64,000 nt of DNA. It comes from Lactobacillus bombicola. Lineage in GTDB: Bacteria; Bacillota; Bacilli; Lactobacillales; Lactobacillaceae. Where the stretch lies: contig NZ_FOMN01000001.1 of NCBI RefSeq assembly GCF_900112665.1, positions 62,502 through 126,501 of the forward strand. The letters are read 5' to 3'. The stretch's first letter is position 1. Each line of letters begins with the position of its first letter. Below the pieces are notes generated by a model that did no database searches, was not told the origin of the DNA, and was given only the letters and a program-made list of their open reading frames with translations. A program made the position numbers and the translations under genes. Below, piece by piece: positions 27,747 to 36,865 of the stretch.

Positions 27747-28634
27747 ATGCTGGGCACGATCGCAACAGGTAAGATAATTGATCAAAATGAGAACTCATTT
27801 TACGTTCAAGTTGAAGGAATAACTTATGAATTAAAGCAAAAAGAACTTACACAAGACGAAAGACCTAATTTGGGTGATCAAATTCAAGGTTTTTTATATG
27901 ATGATAAGCAACATAATCGCCAAATGACGCAGTTTTTGCCCTTTGTTCAAGCTGATCAATACGGTTGGAGTAAAGTAACTGAGGTGAAATATGATTTGGG
28001 GGTTTTTGTTGATATAGGATTACCTGATAAAGATGTAGTGGTATCAGTGGATGACTTGCCCTTTGATAAAAGCCATTGGCCCCATAAAGATGACCAACTT
28101 TTGGTTCATTTAGAAACAGATCATAAAGATCGTATTTGGGCCAAATTAGCTGACGAAGATATTTTTAATCAGTTATCGACGCATTTTCCCAATAATATGG
28201 AAAATAAAGATATTTTTGGCACCGTTTATTCAAGCCGCGAGGTAGGGGCATTTGTTATTACTAGCGATTATTATCTAGGCTTTGTTCATTCTTCCCAAAT
28301 GGGAAGACCATTACGTTTAGGGGAACAGTTCAAGGGTCGCGTAATTGGAGTGAGTCAATACGGTCGTTTAAATTTAAGCAGTTTACCACGAGCCTTTGAA
28401 GAAATTGATGAAGACGCTGAGATGATTTTAATGAGTTTGCGCCGAAAAAGTGATTTAACTTTGCCTTTTTACGATAAATCAGATGCTCAAGAAATTAAGA
28501 ATTATTTTGGTATATCTAAGTCTTCTTTTAAACGGGCAGTAGGTCATTTGCTTAAAGCAAAATATATTACAGAAGATAAGGTAGCTGGAACAATCACGTT
28601 AATTAAAGATCCTAAAGCAATTGAAAATGAATAA
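27747..28634 (+). CDS. CvfB-like S1-domain RNA-binding protein
   Basis: A protein of about 295 residues with S1-like modules (about 1-60, 65-140, 150-215) and a C-terminal winged-helix (about 225-290: LPFYDKSDAQEIKNYFGISKSSFKRAVGHL). This is the CvfB/YitL architecture, an RNA-binding regulator linked to virulence gene expression in staphylococci. The ATG at 27747 sits eight bases after GGGGAG; a GTG at 27738 is within that site and is rejected. Its last eight bases overlap xerD. Confidence 0.85.
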   Translation: MLGTIATGKIIDQNENSFYVQVEGITYELKQKELTQDERPNLGDQIQGFLYDDKQHNRQMTQFLPFVQADQYGWSKVTEVKYDLGVFVDIGLPDKDVVVSVDDLPFDKSHWPHKDDQLLVHLETDHKDRIWAKLADEDIFNQLSTHFPNNMENKDIFGTVYSSREVGAFVITSDYYLGFVHSSQMGRPLRLGEQFKGRVIGVSQYGRLNLSSLPRAFEEIDEDAEMILMSLRRKSDLTLPFYDKSDAQEIKNYFGISKSSFKRAVGHLLKAKYITEDKVAGTITLIKDPKAIENE

Positions 28635-29526
28635 TTTACAGGAAAATGTTGATGATTATTTGAGACATTGTCAAATTGAACGGGGCTTAAGTAATAATAC
28701 TTGTATCGCTTATCGGCAGGATTTAACTAATTTTTTAATATTTTTAAAAAAAGAGAAGATAACTTCTTGGCCAACTAAGGCAATTGATATTGATGCATTT
28801 TTGGCTGAATTACGGGATGAAAATAAAGCAACCAGTTCGATTAGTCGTATGATATCTAGTTTACGCAAATTTTATCAATGGCTTGTACGCCAGCATATTC
28901 AAAAGTTAAATCCGATGCAAGAAATTGATTCACCTAAAAAGCAACATTTATTACCAGTCGCTTTAAGTGTTAAAGAGGTAACTACCCTTTTAGAACAACC
29001 AGATATAAATAAAAAATTGGGCATACGTGACCGTGCTTTATTAGAAACGCTATATGCTACTGGTATTAGAGTTAGTGAATTGATTAATTTAAAATTTACC
29101 GACTTACATACTGATTTAGGATTGTTAAAGGTATTTGGAAAGGGATCAAAGGAACGCTTAATTCCAATCAGTGAGGTGGCTATCTCCTGGATTGAAAAAT
29201 ACCAAAAAGAGGTACGTGATGGACTGCTTTTAAGTGTTGGCAAATATAATGATTACATTTTTCTTAATAACCGTGGTGGGTCGTTAACTAGACAGGCCGT
29301 CTGGCAAATAATAAAGCATTATTGTCAAACAGCCCAAATTCAAAAAAATGTAACACCACACACTTTACGCCATACTTTTGCTACTCATTTGTTAGAAAAT
29401 GGGGCCGATTTGCGTGTGGTTCAAGAAATACTAGGACACACTGACATTAGTACTACACAAATTTATACTAATTTGTCACAAAAGCACATTTTAGAAGTAT
29501 ATTCAAAGACGCATCCGCGAATTTAG
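28627..29526 (+). CDS. xerD: Tyrosine recombinase XerD
   Basis: A 299-residue recombinase that, with XerC, resolves chromosome dimers at dif. An N-terminal SAM-like core-binding domain (about 1-85) precedes the catalytic domain, which has Arg in ATGIRVSELI, Lys in GKGSKERLIP, the HTLRHTFATH box, His in LGHTDISTTQIY and the nucleophilic Tyr of that last motif. The ATG at 28627 overlaps the previous gene by eight bases; a TTG at 28621 is less likely. The downstream order ribT-scpA-scpB-rluB marks this as xerD; the xerC of this window is at 48.8 kb. Confidence 0.93.
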   Translation: MNNLQENVDDYLRHCQIERGLSNNTCIAYRQDLTNFLIFLKKEKITSWPTKAIDIDAFLAELRDENKATSSISRMISSLRKFYQWLVRQHIQKLNPMQEIDSPKKQHLLPVALSVKEVTTLLEQPDINKKLGIRDRALLETLYATGIRVSELINLKFTDLHTDLGLLKVFGKGSKERLIPISEVAISWIEKYQKEVRDGLLLSVGKYNDYIFLNNRGGSLTRQAVWQIIKHYCQTAQIQKNVTPHTLRHTFATHLLENGADLRVVQEILGHTDISTTQIYTNLSQKHILEVYSKTHPRI

Positions 29527-29533
29527 GTAATTT

Positions 29534-29890
29534 ATGCTAATTGAATGTAAGAAGGACAATGAAAAAATTGCTATGGGACTTTTGTCTTATTTAGATGATT
29601 TTAAAAATATTAATGTTTTAAAAGAAGAAATTAAACTAAATAAAAATAGTAGCGAGTTTCAGCTTTATTTGTATCGTGAGTTAAATTCAAATTTTATTGG
29701 TGTAATCGGTATTCAAAATTATAAAGATTTTATTGTCGTTCGGTATCTTTCATTGTCTCCCAACTATCGCCAACTTAGGTATAAAGGTAAAATTATACAT
29801 GAACTGGCATGCAATAATCCTGATAAACGGATTACGGCACTGCCTGAATTTACTAAATTAGTTGAATATTTTAAAAATAAGGAATTATGA
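29534..29890 (+). CDS. ribT: RibT-like GNAT-fold protein
   Basis: A 118-residue protein with a GNAT-like core: a strand with FIGVIGIQ, then VVRYLSLSPNYRQLRYKGKIIHEL, which corresponds to the acetyl-CoA loop region. In Bacillus the ribT gene sits in or near the riboflavin operon; in lactobacilli a homologue lies between xerD and scpA as here. The substrate is unknown, and the canonical Q/RxxGxG/A loop is not clear. It overlaps scpA by four bases (ATGA). Confidence 0.75.
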   Translation: MLIECKKDNEKIAMGLLSYLDDFKNINVLKEEIKLNKNSSEFQLYLYRELNSNFIGVIGIQNYKDFIVVRYLSLSPNYRQLRYKGKIIHELACNNPDKRITALPEFTKLVEYFKNKEL

Positions 29891-30624
29891 GTAATAATCT
29901 AACTTTAGAATTACCAAATTTTGAAGGTCCACTTGACCTACTGTTACATTTGATTAAATCACAAAAAATCGATATTTATGATATTCCGATTGCTCAAATT
30001 ACTAGTCAATATTTGGCATATCTCCATGAAATGCAACGACTAAATTTGAAAATTGCTGGTGAATATTTTGTGATGTCTTCTATATTATTGCGGATAAAAT
30101 CACAATCACTTTTGCCACAAAATGATTTTGTCAATGAAGATGAACCAGAAGAAGACCCTAGAGACGAATTAGTTCAGCAATTAGTTCAATACTCTGTTTT
30201 TAAAAAAATTTCGGCATACTTTAAAGAACGTAATGAAAAAGTACCAATTACAGCATCTAAAGAAGAGAGTGTGCCCCAAACTAAAGAAATTCAACCTCTA
30301 CCTTTAGGACAAATAACTTCATTTGACTTAGCTAATACTTTTATTGTGATTTTACAACGTTTAAAATTACGCCATCCTAATCTTGCTTCAGTCAAAGTAA
30401 AAGCAAAATCTATAACGCAAATGATTGATTTTTTGCGAGAAAAACTCGCTGAGAATAAAGTTATTAGTTTTTTTTCTTGCACAGATCAATTACAAAATCT
30501 ATCTGATTTTATTGGTCTATTTTTAGCATTACTTGAACTTTGCAAGAAGAAGGAGATTAAGGTTAAACAAGCTTGTACTTTTGGTGATTTAAAATTAGAA
30601 AGAATTGATAATAATGGTAAGTAA
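29887..30624 (+). CDS. scpA: Segregation and condensation protein A
   Basis: A 245-residue kleisin that bridges SMC heads. It begins with the strongly conserved [28 protein letters not shown] block, has an acidic middle ([13 protein letters not shown]) and a C-terminal winged-helix. It overlaps ribT by four bases and scpB by eleven, so the three are translationally linked. Together with ScpB and Smc it condenses and segregates the chromosome. Confidence 0.95.
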   Translation: MSNNLTLELPNFEGPLDLLLHLIKSQKIDIYDIPIAQITSQYLAYLHEMQRLNLKIAGEYFVMSSILLRIKSQSLLPQNDFVNEDEPEEDPRDELVQQLVQYSVFKKISAYFKERNEKVPITASKEESVPQTKEIQPLPLGQITSFDLANTFIVILQRLKLRHPNLASVKVKAKSITQMIDFLREKLAENKVISFFSCTDQLQNLSDFIGLFLALLELCKKKEIKVKQACTFGDLKLERIDNNGK

Positions 30625-31219
30625 AATAGCTCAGCTAGAAGCATTATTGTATCTTGCTGGTGATAACGGAATTGAGAGTGAAAATCTTTGTGAGTTATTA
30701 CATGTGGAGCAATCTGCTTTAGGTGAAATGGCTACCAAATTGACTAGCCAACTTAAAGCAAACGTTGATTCTGGATTACAAGTACTACATGTTAATCATA
30801 ATTATAAGCTGACTACTAGGCCTGAAGTTAGTAAAACTGTTACTAGCTTTTTTCAAAGAGATTTAACTAAAACTTTGAGTCAATCAGCGCTTGAAATATT
30901 AGCTATTATTGCATATAAACAGCCTATCACGCGTATTGAAGTTGATCAAATTCGGGGAGTTAATTCATCAGGTGCATTACAAACGTTAATTTGGCGCGGA
31001 TTAATTAAGGTTCAAGGTAAAAAGGATGTTGCTGGACACCCCAATTTATATGTTACTAGTGATTATTTTTTGCAATACTTTGGATATCAAAGTTTAGCCG
31101 ATTTACCGTTAATTGAAGATTTTGAAGTTAACGAAATTAATGCTGATGGAGAAATTGACTTATTTACCACTAAAGGACAAGCAGATAAAAATTTAGCGAA
31201 GTTGCCAAAAGGAGAATAA
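30614..31219 (+). CDS. scpB: Segregation and condensation protein B
   Basis: A 201-residue partner of ScpA. Two winged-helix domains are seen, with the conserved [20 protein letters not shown] and GRG-like [17 protein letters not shown] motifs. The ATG at 30614 lies inside the end of scpA (11-base overlap); the longer frame from a TTG at 30605 is less likely. The next gene starts two bases after its stop. Confidence 0.95.
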   Translation: MVSKIAQLEALLYLAGDNGIESENLCELLHVEQSALGEMATKLTSQLKANVDSGLQVLHVNHNYKLTTRPEVSKTVTSFFQRDLTKTLSQSALEILAIIAYKQPITRIEVDQIRGVNSSGALQTLIWRGLIKVQGKKDVAGHPNLYVTSDYFLQYFGYQSLADLPLIEDFEVNEINADGEIDLFTTKGQADKNLAKLPKGE

Positions 31220-31221
31220 TA

Positions 31222-31941
31222 ATGGTTTTAGAACGTTTACAAAAAGTAATTGCCGAAGCTGGTATTGCCTCGCGCCGAAAAGCCGAAAAAATGATTGAAG
31301 AAGGTAGGGTAACAGTTGATGGCGCAATTATTACCCAACTTGGTACTAAGGTAGATACCTTTAGCAATATAACGGTTGACGGTGAACCAATTGAACGTGA
31401 GAGTTTGCATACGTATCTTTTTTATAAGCCGCGAGGTGTAGTTTCAACCGTAAGTGATGATAAAGGCAGAAAAACGGTAGCTGATTATTTTAAAGATTTA
31501 CCGTATCGTTTATACCCCATAGGTAGGCTTGACTATGATACATCAGGGTTGTTGTTAATGACAAATGATGGCCAGTTAGCCAATTTACTAATGCATCCAC
31601 GCAGTGAAGTAGCCAAGGTCTATGTAGCAAAAATTAATGGTCAGTTACTGCCTGAAGAAATAGGGCTGCTTAAACGAGGAGTAACGATTGATCATCAAAA
31701 ATGTGCTTCGGCAAAAGTTAAAATTATTCGGACGGATAAAAAGAAGAATATGCAAATAGTGCAATTAACGATTCATGAAGGTCATTATCACCAAGTGAAG
31801 CGGATGTTTAAAGCCGTTAATCATCAAGTAAGAAAACTTTCACGCGAAAGATATTCCTTTTTAACCTTAGATTCATTAATTTCTGGTAAGTACCGTGAAT
31901 TAAGTCATGCTGAGGTTGACAGATTAAAGCAGGTAGATTAG
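31222..31941 (+). CDS. rluB: rRNA pseudouridine synthase, RluB family
   Basis: A 239-residue enzyme with an N-terminal S4 RNA-binding domain (ERLQKVIAEAGIASRRKAE) and the RsuA/RluB catalytic domain with GRLDYDTSGLLL, whose first Asp is the nucleophile. It isomerises a uridine in 23S rRNA. Position after scpB is conserved in Firmicutes. The start follows AAAGGAG. It is the last gene of the xerD-ribT-scpAB-rluB run. Confidence 0.93.
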   Translation: MVLERLQKVIAEAGIASRRKAEKMIEEGRVTVDGAIITQLGTKVDTFSNITVDGEPIERESLHTYLFYKPRGVVSTVSDDKGRKTVADYFKDLPYRLYPIGRLDYDTSGLLLMTNDGQLANLLMHPRSEVAKVYVAKINGQLLPEEIGLLKRGVTIDHQKCASAKVKIIRTDKKKNMQIVQLTIHEGHYHQVKRMFKAVNHQVRKLSRERYSFLTLDSLISGKYRELSHAEVDRLKQVD

Positions 31942-31971
31942 TATTATATTGTAGTTAAATATCGAGTTTGT

Positions 31972-32080
31972 TGTCTTCATGGCAGGGTGAAAATCCCGAC
32001 CGGTGGTGAAAGTCCACGACCCACGTAAGTGGTGGAATCGTTTAAGATACCGATAGTTAAAGTCTAGATGAAAGAAGACA
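31972..32080 (+). ncRNA. FMN riboswitch (RFN element)
   Basis: The outer stem TGTCTTC (31972-31978) pairs with GAAGACA (32074-32080). Inside are the conserved GGCAGGGTGAAAATCCCGAC, CCGGTGGTGAAAGTCCACGA and the 3' GATAGTTAAAGTCTAGATGA segment. It senses flavin mononucleotide and lies directly upstream of the riboflavin transporter ribU. An intrinsic terminator follows at 32115, so control is at transcription: with FMN bound, ribU is turned off. Confidence 0.97.
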
Positions 32081-32114
32081 GACTAAACTAAGAGCCAAGA
32101 TGATACTTACTTTT

Positions 32115-32154
32115 AATTGGTCTGTTGCTAGAAGCAATAGACCAATTATTTTTT
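32115..32154 (+). terminator. Riboswitch-controlled terminator before ribU
   Basis: TTGGTCT-TTGCT pairs with AGCAA-AGACCAA around a short loop, followed by a T-rich tract. It ends 15 bases before the ribU start codon and is the expression platform of the FMN riboswitch. Confidence 0.9.
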
Positions 32155-32168
32155 CGGAGGTAAGTTCA

Positions 32169-32852
32169 TTGAAAACAAAGAATGGAAGTAAATTGGCCAA
32201 TATTATTGCTTATGCGTTGATTGGTACAATTGCATTTATTTTGATGTTTATTGCATTTCCCTTGCCAGTAGCAAGTTTTTTAAAGTTTGATTTTTCAGAC
32301 GTAATTGTTACTATTGGGACATTTTTATTCGGCGCTGGGCCAGGAATATTTATTGCTTTTATTAGAATGTTTATTTCTTTAATTTATAAAGGTTTTTCAT
32401 TGCCGAGTATAGTAGGTCAATTAGCAGCTTTTGTGGCAACAATTTCATTTGCATTGCCTTTTTACTTTTTCACTAAAAAAATTGATGTTCATGAGAAAAA
32501 TATGGTAAAAAGACATCTACAACCAATATTAGGAGTTATTTTAGGAATTATTGCAATGACTTTAGTTTTGTCTGTACTCAATGCATTAGTTTTGACCCCT
32601 GTTTATGCTGTAACAACTGTGCCCAATTTACCAAAAATTGATGGTTATTCGGGTTTATTAAGTTTTACAGAAAAAGTTTACTTGAGGCAATTACTTCATA
32701 TTCCATCAATGACCAGCTATATTGCAGGAATTATTGTTCCTTTTAATTTAGTTAAGGGTGCCATTAACGGCATAGTAGTTTATTTACTTTTTGAAACAGT
32801 TTTGGGTAGTTTAAAGCCATTTGTACAGCGCTATTTTAATTTAAAAAATTAA
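32169..32852 (+). CDS. ribU: Riboflavin transporter substrate-binding subunit RibU
   Basis: A protein of about 227 residues with five to six transmembrane helices, the S component of an ECF-type vitamin importer. The FMN riboswitch upstream identifies the substrate as riboflavin. The TTG at 32169 is chosen because GGAGG (32156-32160) sits eight bases before it; the longer frame starting at 32100 would translate through the terminator hairpin. It needs the shared ECF energising module, which is not in this window. No ribDEAH biosynthesis genes are seen here, consistent with a riboflavin-importing lactobacillus. Confidence 0.93.
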   Translation: MKTKNGSKLANIIAYALIGTIAFILMFIAFPLPVASFLKFDFSDVIVTIGTFLFGAGPGIFIAFIRMFISLIYKGFSLPSIVGQLAAFVATISFALPFYFFTKKIDVHEKNMVKRHLQPILGVILGIIAMTLVLSVLNALVLTPVYAVTTVPNLPKIDGYSGLLSFTEKVYLRQLLHIPSMTSYIAGIIVPFNLVKGAINGIVVYLLFETVLGSLKPFVQRYFNLKN

Positions 32853-32867
32853 TTTTTTACTAGATCT

Positions 32868-32898
32868 TAATCGACCACGTATGAGGTCGATTTTTTTA
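32868..32898 (+). terminator. ribU terminator
   Basis: ATCGACC pairs with GGTCGAT around an eight-base loop, followed by T7. Confidence 0.85.
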
Positions 32899-32918
32899 TC
32901 CAAAATAATAATTAAATA

Positions 32919-32927
32919 TGCTAAAAT
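32919..32927 (+). promoter_or_regulatory. Extended -10 promoter of the LysM gene
   Basis: TGC-TAAAAT lies 35 bases before the start codon. Confidence 0.5.
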
Positions 32928-32961
32928 AAAACAAGCTAAGTGAAGGAGGTTTTTATTTTAG

Positions 32962-33411
32962 ATGAGCCATGAACCCAAGGGCCCGTATTTACATTACGAG
33001 CGTCCAAGTGAATCTAGAACAGTGATCCATAAAGCAACATCAAGAGGGTGGATTGTGTGGATGGTTATTCTCGTTCTGAGTATTATTGCACTTGTACCGC
33101 TTGTGCATCACTTAGCTGCAAATGGACAAACAAGTGAGCAAGTAGTTGAATTAAAGAAATCGGTAAAAAAGCATGACAAGCTAAAAAAATCGGTTGTACC
33201 TCAAAACCGACTTCAGCCAAAAGTTGAACAAAAGAAAAAAAGGCACCCCCCAAAAGTGCAAACTAAGCCTACACAGTATGTAGCAAAAAGCGGAGATTCA
33301 TTATCAAGTATTGCCGAAAAATTTAATTTAAGTATTGAAGAGCTCGCAAGTCTAAATCAGCTCAATGTAGATAGCCAAGTTAAAGTTAATCAAATACTTA
33401 AAGTGAAATAA
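32962..33411 (+). CDS. Single-pass membrane protein with C-terminal LysM domain
   Basis: A 149-residue protein. A cytoplasmic N-terminus (1-28) precedes a transmembrane helix (about 29-50). A Lys/Pro-rich extracellular linker (about 60-105) then leads to one LysM peptidoglycan-binding module at the end (YVAKSGDSLSSIAEKFNLS, about 107-149). It resembles YpbE of Bacillus, which also lies upstream of cmk. Its role is unknown; anchoring to or sensing the wall is inferred. The start follows AAGGAGG. Confidence 0.85.
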   Translation: MSHEPKGPYLHYERPSESRTVIHKATSRGWIVWMVILVLSIIALVPLVHHLAANGQTSEQVVELKKSVKKHDKLKKSVVPQNRLQPKVEQKKKRHPPKVQTKPTQYVAKSGDSLSSIAEKFNLSIEELASLNQLNVDSQVKVNQILKVK

Positions 33412-33424
33412 ATATAGAAAGGAT

Positions 33425-33446
33425 AGGGACTGAATGTCCCTTTTTT
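33425..33446 (+). terminator. Hairpin with T-run between the LysM gene and cmk
   Basis: AGGGAC pairs with GTCCCT around TGAAT and is followed by T-rich sequence, so it may be a terminator or attenuator. It lies between GAAAGGA (33417-33423) and the cmk ATG at 33453, so folding would also move that Shine-Dalgarno to an effective distance of about 12 bases. Confidence 0.6.
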
Positions 33447-33452
33447 ATTGGA

Positions 33453-34139
33453 ATGCAAGTAGCAATTGATGGTCCAGCTTCAGCTGGAAAAAGTACAGTG
33501 GCAAAACTGATCGCACAAAAATTAAATTTTATTTATATTGATACTGGAGCAATGTATCGTGCATGTACGTTAATTGCCCAAAAGCATGGTATAGATTATA
33601 GTAATGAAGCAGAAATTTTAAAAGCAGTTGAAGCAGAAGGAATAGAATTTCAAACTGTTAACAATGAGCAAAGGGTTTATGTTGGTAAGCAGGATGTTTC
33701 ACAAGAAATTAGAACTCCGGAAATTTCAGCTAATGTTTCACAAGTTTCAGCTTTGGCTGGAATTCGTGCAAAAATGGTTGATCTTCAAAGACAAATGGCT
33801 GGAAAAATGGACGTGGTAATGGATGGACGTGATATTGGAACTACTGTTTTGCCTAATGCCCAGGTGAAGATATTTTTAATTGCTTCAGCTTATTCTCGTG
33901 CCAAAAGGCGAATGCTAGATTTTAAAGAACGTGGTATCAAAAATTCCCAAACAATTGAAGAAATTGAAGTAGATATTACCGCTCGTGATTATAAAGATTC
34001 TCACCGCAAAATCTCTCCTTTAAGAAAAGCTGCCGGTGCAATTGAAATTGATACGACAAATATGACAATTGCCCAAGTAGTTGATGCAATTTTGGCAGAA
34101 ATTAAAAAAAGTCAAAAAAAACTAGAAAAAAGGGGATAA
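33453..34139 (+). CDS. cmk: Cytidylate kinase
   Basis: A 228-residue P-loop kinase that phosphorylates CMP and dCMP. It shows AIDGPASAGKST (Walker A, about 4-15), YIDTGAMYRA and MDGRDIGT. The ATG at 33453 is the only plausible start, although no Shine-Dalgarno stands at the normal distance; the nearest good one is 30 bases upstream across a hairpin. The S1-domain gene follows, as in other Firmicutes. Confidence 0.95.
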   Translation: MQVAIDGPASAGKSTVAKLIAQKLNFIYIDTGAMYRACTLIAQKHGIDYSNEAEILKAVEAEGIEFQTVNNEQRVYVGKQDVSQEIRTPEISANVSQVSALAGIRAKMVDLQRQMAGKMDVVMDGRDIGTTVLPNAQVKIFLIASAYSRAKRRMLDFKERGIKNSQTIEEIEVDITARDYKDSHRKISPLRKAAGAIEIDTTNMTIAQVVDAILAEIKKSQKKLEKRG

Positions 34140-34199
34140 AACAGTAGAAAAATCTCTAACTTTCATTTAAAATTAGGTTATGATATCGGGAGGTAAATA

Positions 34200-35405
34200 A
34201 TGTCAGAAAATAGTAATCAATTTTTAGATGCATTAAAGCAAATGCAAGGGGTTGAGGTCGGAGATATTGTAGATGTTGAAGTGTTGGATGTTGAAGAAGG
34301 CCAAATCGATGTCGGTGTTGTAAATGCCGGTGTTGAAGGTGTAATTCCTCGTCGTGAATACACTTCAGATCGCAACGTCGATCTACGTGATGCTGTTAAG
34401 CCAGGTGATAACTTTAAGGCTTTAGTTTTAAGAAAAGCTGGTGGCGATAAAGAAAACGGTGAATTTTTCTTCTCAGTTACTCGCTTAAAGGAAAGAGAAG
34501 CATACGAAGAACTAAGAAAAGATTTTGAAGCAGGCAATCCAATTGAGGGTACTGTAACTTCTTCAGTTCGTGGCGGTTTACTAGTTGACGTTGGTACTAG
34601 AGGATTTTTACCAGCTTCACTTATCTCAAATCGTTACGTTTCGGATCTTAAGCCATATATTGGTAAAACAATGAAACTTAAGATTACAGAAATTGACCCA
34701 AGTAAGAATCGTCTGATTCTTTCACACAAAGATTTAATTGAAGAAGAGCGTGAAGAAGCTTTTGACAGTGTTGCATCACAATTAGTTGTGGGAGACATAG
34801 TTGAAGGCAAGGTATCTCGTTTGACTAACTTTGGTGCTTTTGTTGATGTTGGTGGAGTTGACGGATTAGTTCATATTTCCGAAATATCATATAAGCATGT
34901 AGATAAACCAAGTGATGTTTTAAAATCTGGTCAAGAGGTTAAAGTTAAAGTAATTGGTATTGATGATGACAGACATCGCATCTCCCTTTCAATTAAGCAA
35001 ACTGAACCATCCCCATTCGAACAAGCAACAGCAGAACTTCATGAAGGTGATATTTTTGAAGGTGAAGTTAAGTCTTTAACTAATTTTGGTGCTTTTGTTG
35101 AAGTAGCTGATGGAATTCAAGGTTTGGTTCATGTTTCTGAAATATCATATAAGCATGTAGATAAACCAAGTGATGTTTTAAAGGTCGGCGAAACAGTTAA
35201 AGTTAAAGTACTTAATATTGACCCTAATGATCGTCGAATTTCACTTTCAATGAAAGCTACTGAAGCTAAGAGTTCAGATAGTGAAAGTACACGTTCACAC
35301 AATTCTTACAATAGAAGCGCAGTTAATAAAAAGTATATGAATAGCGATGACAGTGGCTTTGCTTTAGGTGACATTATAGGTGACCAATTAAAAGATCGTC
35401 GTTAG
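34200..35405 (+). CDS. rpsA: S1-domain ribosomal-protein-S1-like protein
   Basis: A 401-residue protein with four S1 RNA-binding modules (about 18-90, 105-175, 192-262, 277-345) and a Ser/Asn-rich tail. It is shorter than the six-module S1 of E. coli, as is usual for Firmicutes (YpfD type), so a full ribosomal role is less certain. Modules three and four share EISYKHVDKPSDVLK, encoded by 44 identical bases. The start follows GGGAGG. It lies between cmk and der, the conserved arrangement. Confidence 0.92.
   Translation: MSENSNQFLDALKQMQGVEVGDIVDVEVLDVEEGQIDVGVVNAGVEGVIPRREYTSDRNVDLRDAVKPGDNFKALVLRKAGGDKENGEFFFSVTRLKEREAYEELRKDFEAGNPIEGTVTSSVRGGLLVDVGTRGFLPASLISNRYVSDLKPYIGKTMKLKITEIDPSKNRLILSHKDLIEEEREEAFDSVASQLVVGDIVEGKVSRLTNFGAFVDVGGVDGLVHISEISYKHVDKPSDVLKSGQEVKVKVIGIDDDRHRISLSIKQTEPSPFEQATAELHEGDIFEGEVKSLTNFGAFVEVADGIQGLVHVSEISYKHVDKPSDVLKVGETVKVKVLNIDPNDRRISLSMKATEAKSSDSESTRSHNSYNRSAVNKKYMNSDDSGFALGDIIGDQLKDRR
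34881..34924 (+). repeat. 44-base perfect repeat, copy 1 (S1 module 3)
   Basis: Identical at every base, third codon positions included, to 35139-35182. Sequence on either side differs at synonymous sites, which suggests recent gene conversion between modules. Confidence 0.9.
35139..35182 (+). repeat. 44-base perfect repeat, copy 2 (S1 module 4)
   Basis: Second copy of the repeat at 34881-34924, in the same reading frame, 258 bases downstream. Confidence 0.9.
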
Positions 35406-35413
35406 TTTTAATA

Positions 35414-35453
35414 AAAAATGCCGACTTTAAGTTAAGTCGGCATTTTTATTTTT
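35414..35453 (+). terminator. S1-domain gene terminator
   Basis: AAAAATGCCGACTT pairs with AAGTCGGCATTTTT around a five-base loop. Confidence 0.9.
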
Positions 35454-35469
35454 AAGGGAGGCTGGAAAT

Positions 35470-36780
35470 ATGGTTTTACCTGTAGTTGCAATTGTAGGAC
35501 AACCCAATGTTGGTAAATCAACTCTTTTCAACCGGATAATCAATGAGCGTTTAGCAATCGTTGAAGATAAGCCTGGCGTTACTCGTGATCGTAATTATGC
35601 TCAAGCTGAGTGGATGGGGCATAAGTTTGATTTGATTGATACAGGTGGAATAACCTGGGAAAATAGTCGAATTGAAGATGAAATAAGAGCGCAAGCAGAG
35701 ATTGCAATTGAAGAAGCGGATGTCATTGTCATTCTGACAAGTGTTACTAATCATTTAACTGACTTAGATGAACGGATTGCACAGATGCTTTATCAAACTA
35801 AAAAGCCAATTGTTCTTGCTGTAAATAAGGCCGATAATCCTGAACAAAGAATGGATATTTATGATTTTTATAGTTTAGGATTAGGAACGCCAATACCAAT
35901 TTCAAGTGTTCATGGGACTGGAATTGGAGATTTACTTGATTGTATAGTGAGTGAACTGCCTAAAGACTTAGACCAACAAAATGATGATCAAATACGTTTT
36001 AGTGTGATTGGTCGTCCCAATGTTGGTAAGTCTTCTATTGTTAACAAACTAGTTGGTGAAAAGCGGGTAATTGTTAATAATGAAGAAGGCACAACACGAG
36101 ATGCTGTAGATACTCCATTTATTGACGAGGAAGGCACTAAGTTTCGAATTGTCGATACAGCTGGAATTAGGCGTCGTGGTAAAGTTTACGAAAAAACTGA
36201 AAAATATTCTGTCATGCGAGCAATGAGTGCAATTGAACATTCTGATGTAGTTTGTCTTGTATTAGATGCAAGTACTGGTATTCGTGAGCAAGATAAGCAT
36301 GTTGCAGGTTATGCCCATGAAGCTGGTTGCGGTATTATTATTGTAGTCAATAAATGGGACTTGCCCAAAAAAACTAGTAATAGTGGAAAAGAATTTGAAC
36401 AAGTAATCAGAGAGGAATTTCAGTATTTAGATTATGCGCCAATTTTATTTGTTTCTGCCAAAACTGGCCAAAACCTTGATCAAATAGCAAAATTAGTTAA
36501 ATTAGTGCATCAAAATCAAACACAACGTATCCAATCAAGTATTTTAAATGATTTATTACTTGACGCAAGTAAATTAGCCCCTGCACCAATGATAAAGGGT
36601 AAGCGACTTAGATTATATTATATGACCCAGGTTGCTACAGCGCCACCTACATTTGTGGTATTTGTGAATGATCCAGAATTAATGCACTTTTCATATCAAC
36701 GTTTTTTAATCAATCAGTTGCGTAATAATTTCAATCTTTCTGGAACTCCAGTTAAGATTATTGCACGTAAAAGAAAATAG
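35470..36780 (+). CDS. der: Ribosome biogenesis GTPase Der (EngA)
   Basis: A 436-residue protein with two tandem GTPase domains. The first has [14 protein letters not shown] and NKAD; the second (from about 176) has [14 protein letters not shown] and NKWD. A C-terminal KH-like domain spans about 350-436. Der is essential for assembly of the 50S subunit. The start follows GGGAGG. It sits between the S1-domain gene and hup, as in Bacillus. Confidence 0.97.
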   Translation: MVLPVVAIVGQPNVGKSTLFNRIINERLAIVEDKPGVTRDRNYAQAEWMGHKFDLIDTGGITWENSRIEDEIRAQAEIAIEEADVIVILTSVTNHLTDLDERIAQMLYQTKKPIVLAVNKADNPEQRMDIYDFYSLGLGTPIPISSVHGTGIGDLLDCIVSELPKDLDQQNDDQIRFSVIGRPNVGKSSIVNKLVGEKRVIVNNEEGTTRDAVDTPFIDEEGTKFRIVDTAGIRRRGKVYEKTEKYSVMRAMSAIEHSDVVCLVLDASTGIREQDKHVAGYAHEAGCGIIIVVNKWDLPKKTSNSGKEFEQVIREEFQYLDYAPILFVSAKTGQNLDQIAKLVKLVHQNQTQRIQSSILNDLLLDASKLAPAPMIKGKRLRLYYMTQVATAPPTFVVFVNDPELMHFSYQRFLINQLRNNFNLSGTPVKIIARKRK

Positions 36781-36826
36781 TTTGTATTTAGCAAATAATA
36801 AAAAACACAAATTTTGATTAAATTGC

Positions 36827-36855
36827 TTGTTGTACTAAGGGTTTTGTGCTATTTT
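36827..36855 (+). promoter_or_regulatory. hup promoter
   Basis: TTGTTG (36827-36832), then a 17-base spacer, then TATTTT (36850-36855) preceded by an extended TGC. It gives a leader of about 100 bases. Confidence 0.55.
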
Positions 36856-36865
36856 AAGAACAGAG

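Noticed and set aside
28627-29526. Tyrosine recombinases as evidence of an integrative element
   Set aside because: Both recombinase genes sit in conserved housekeeping gene orders and are XerD and XerC, with no attachment sites or phage genes nearby.
34881-35182. Repeat in the S1 gene as a CRISPR-like or mobile repeat
   Set aside because: Only two copies, both in frame and encoding the same protein motif of adjacent S1 modules.
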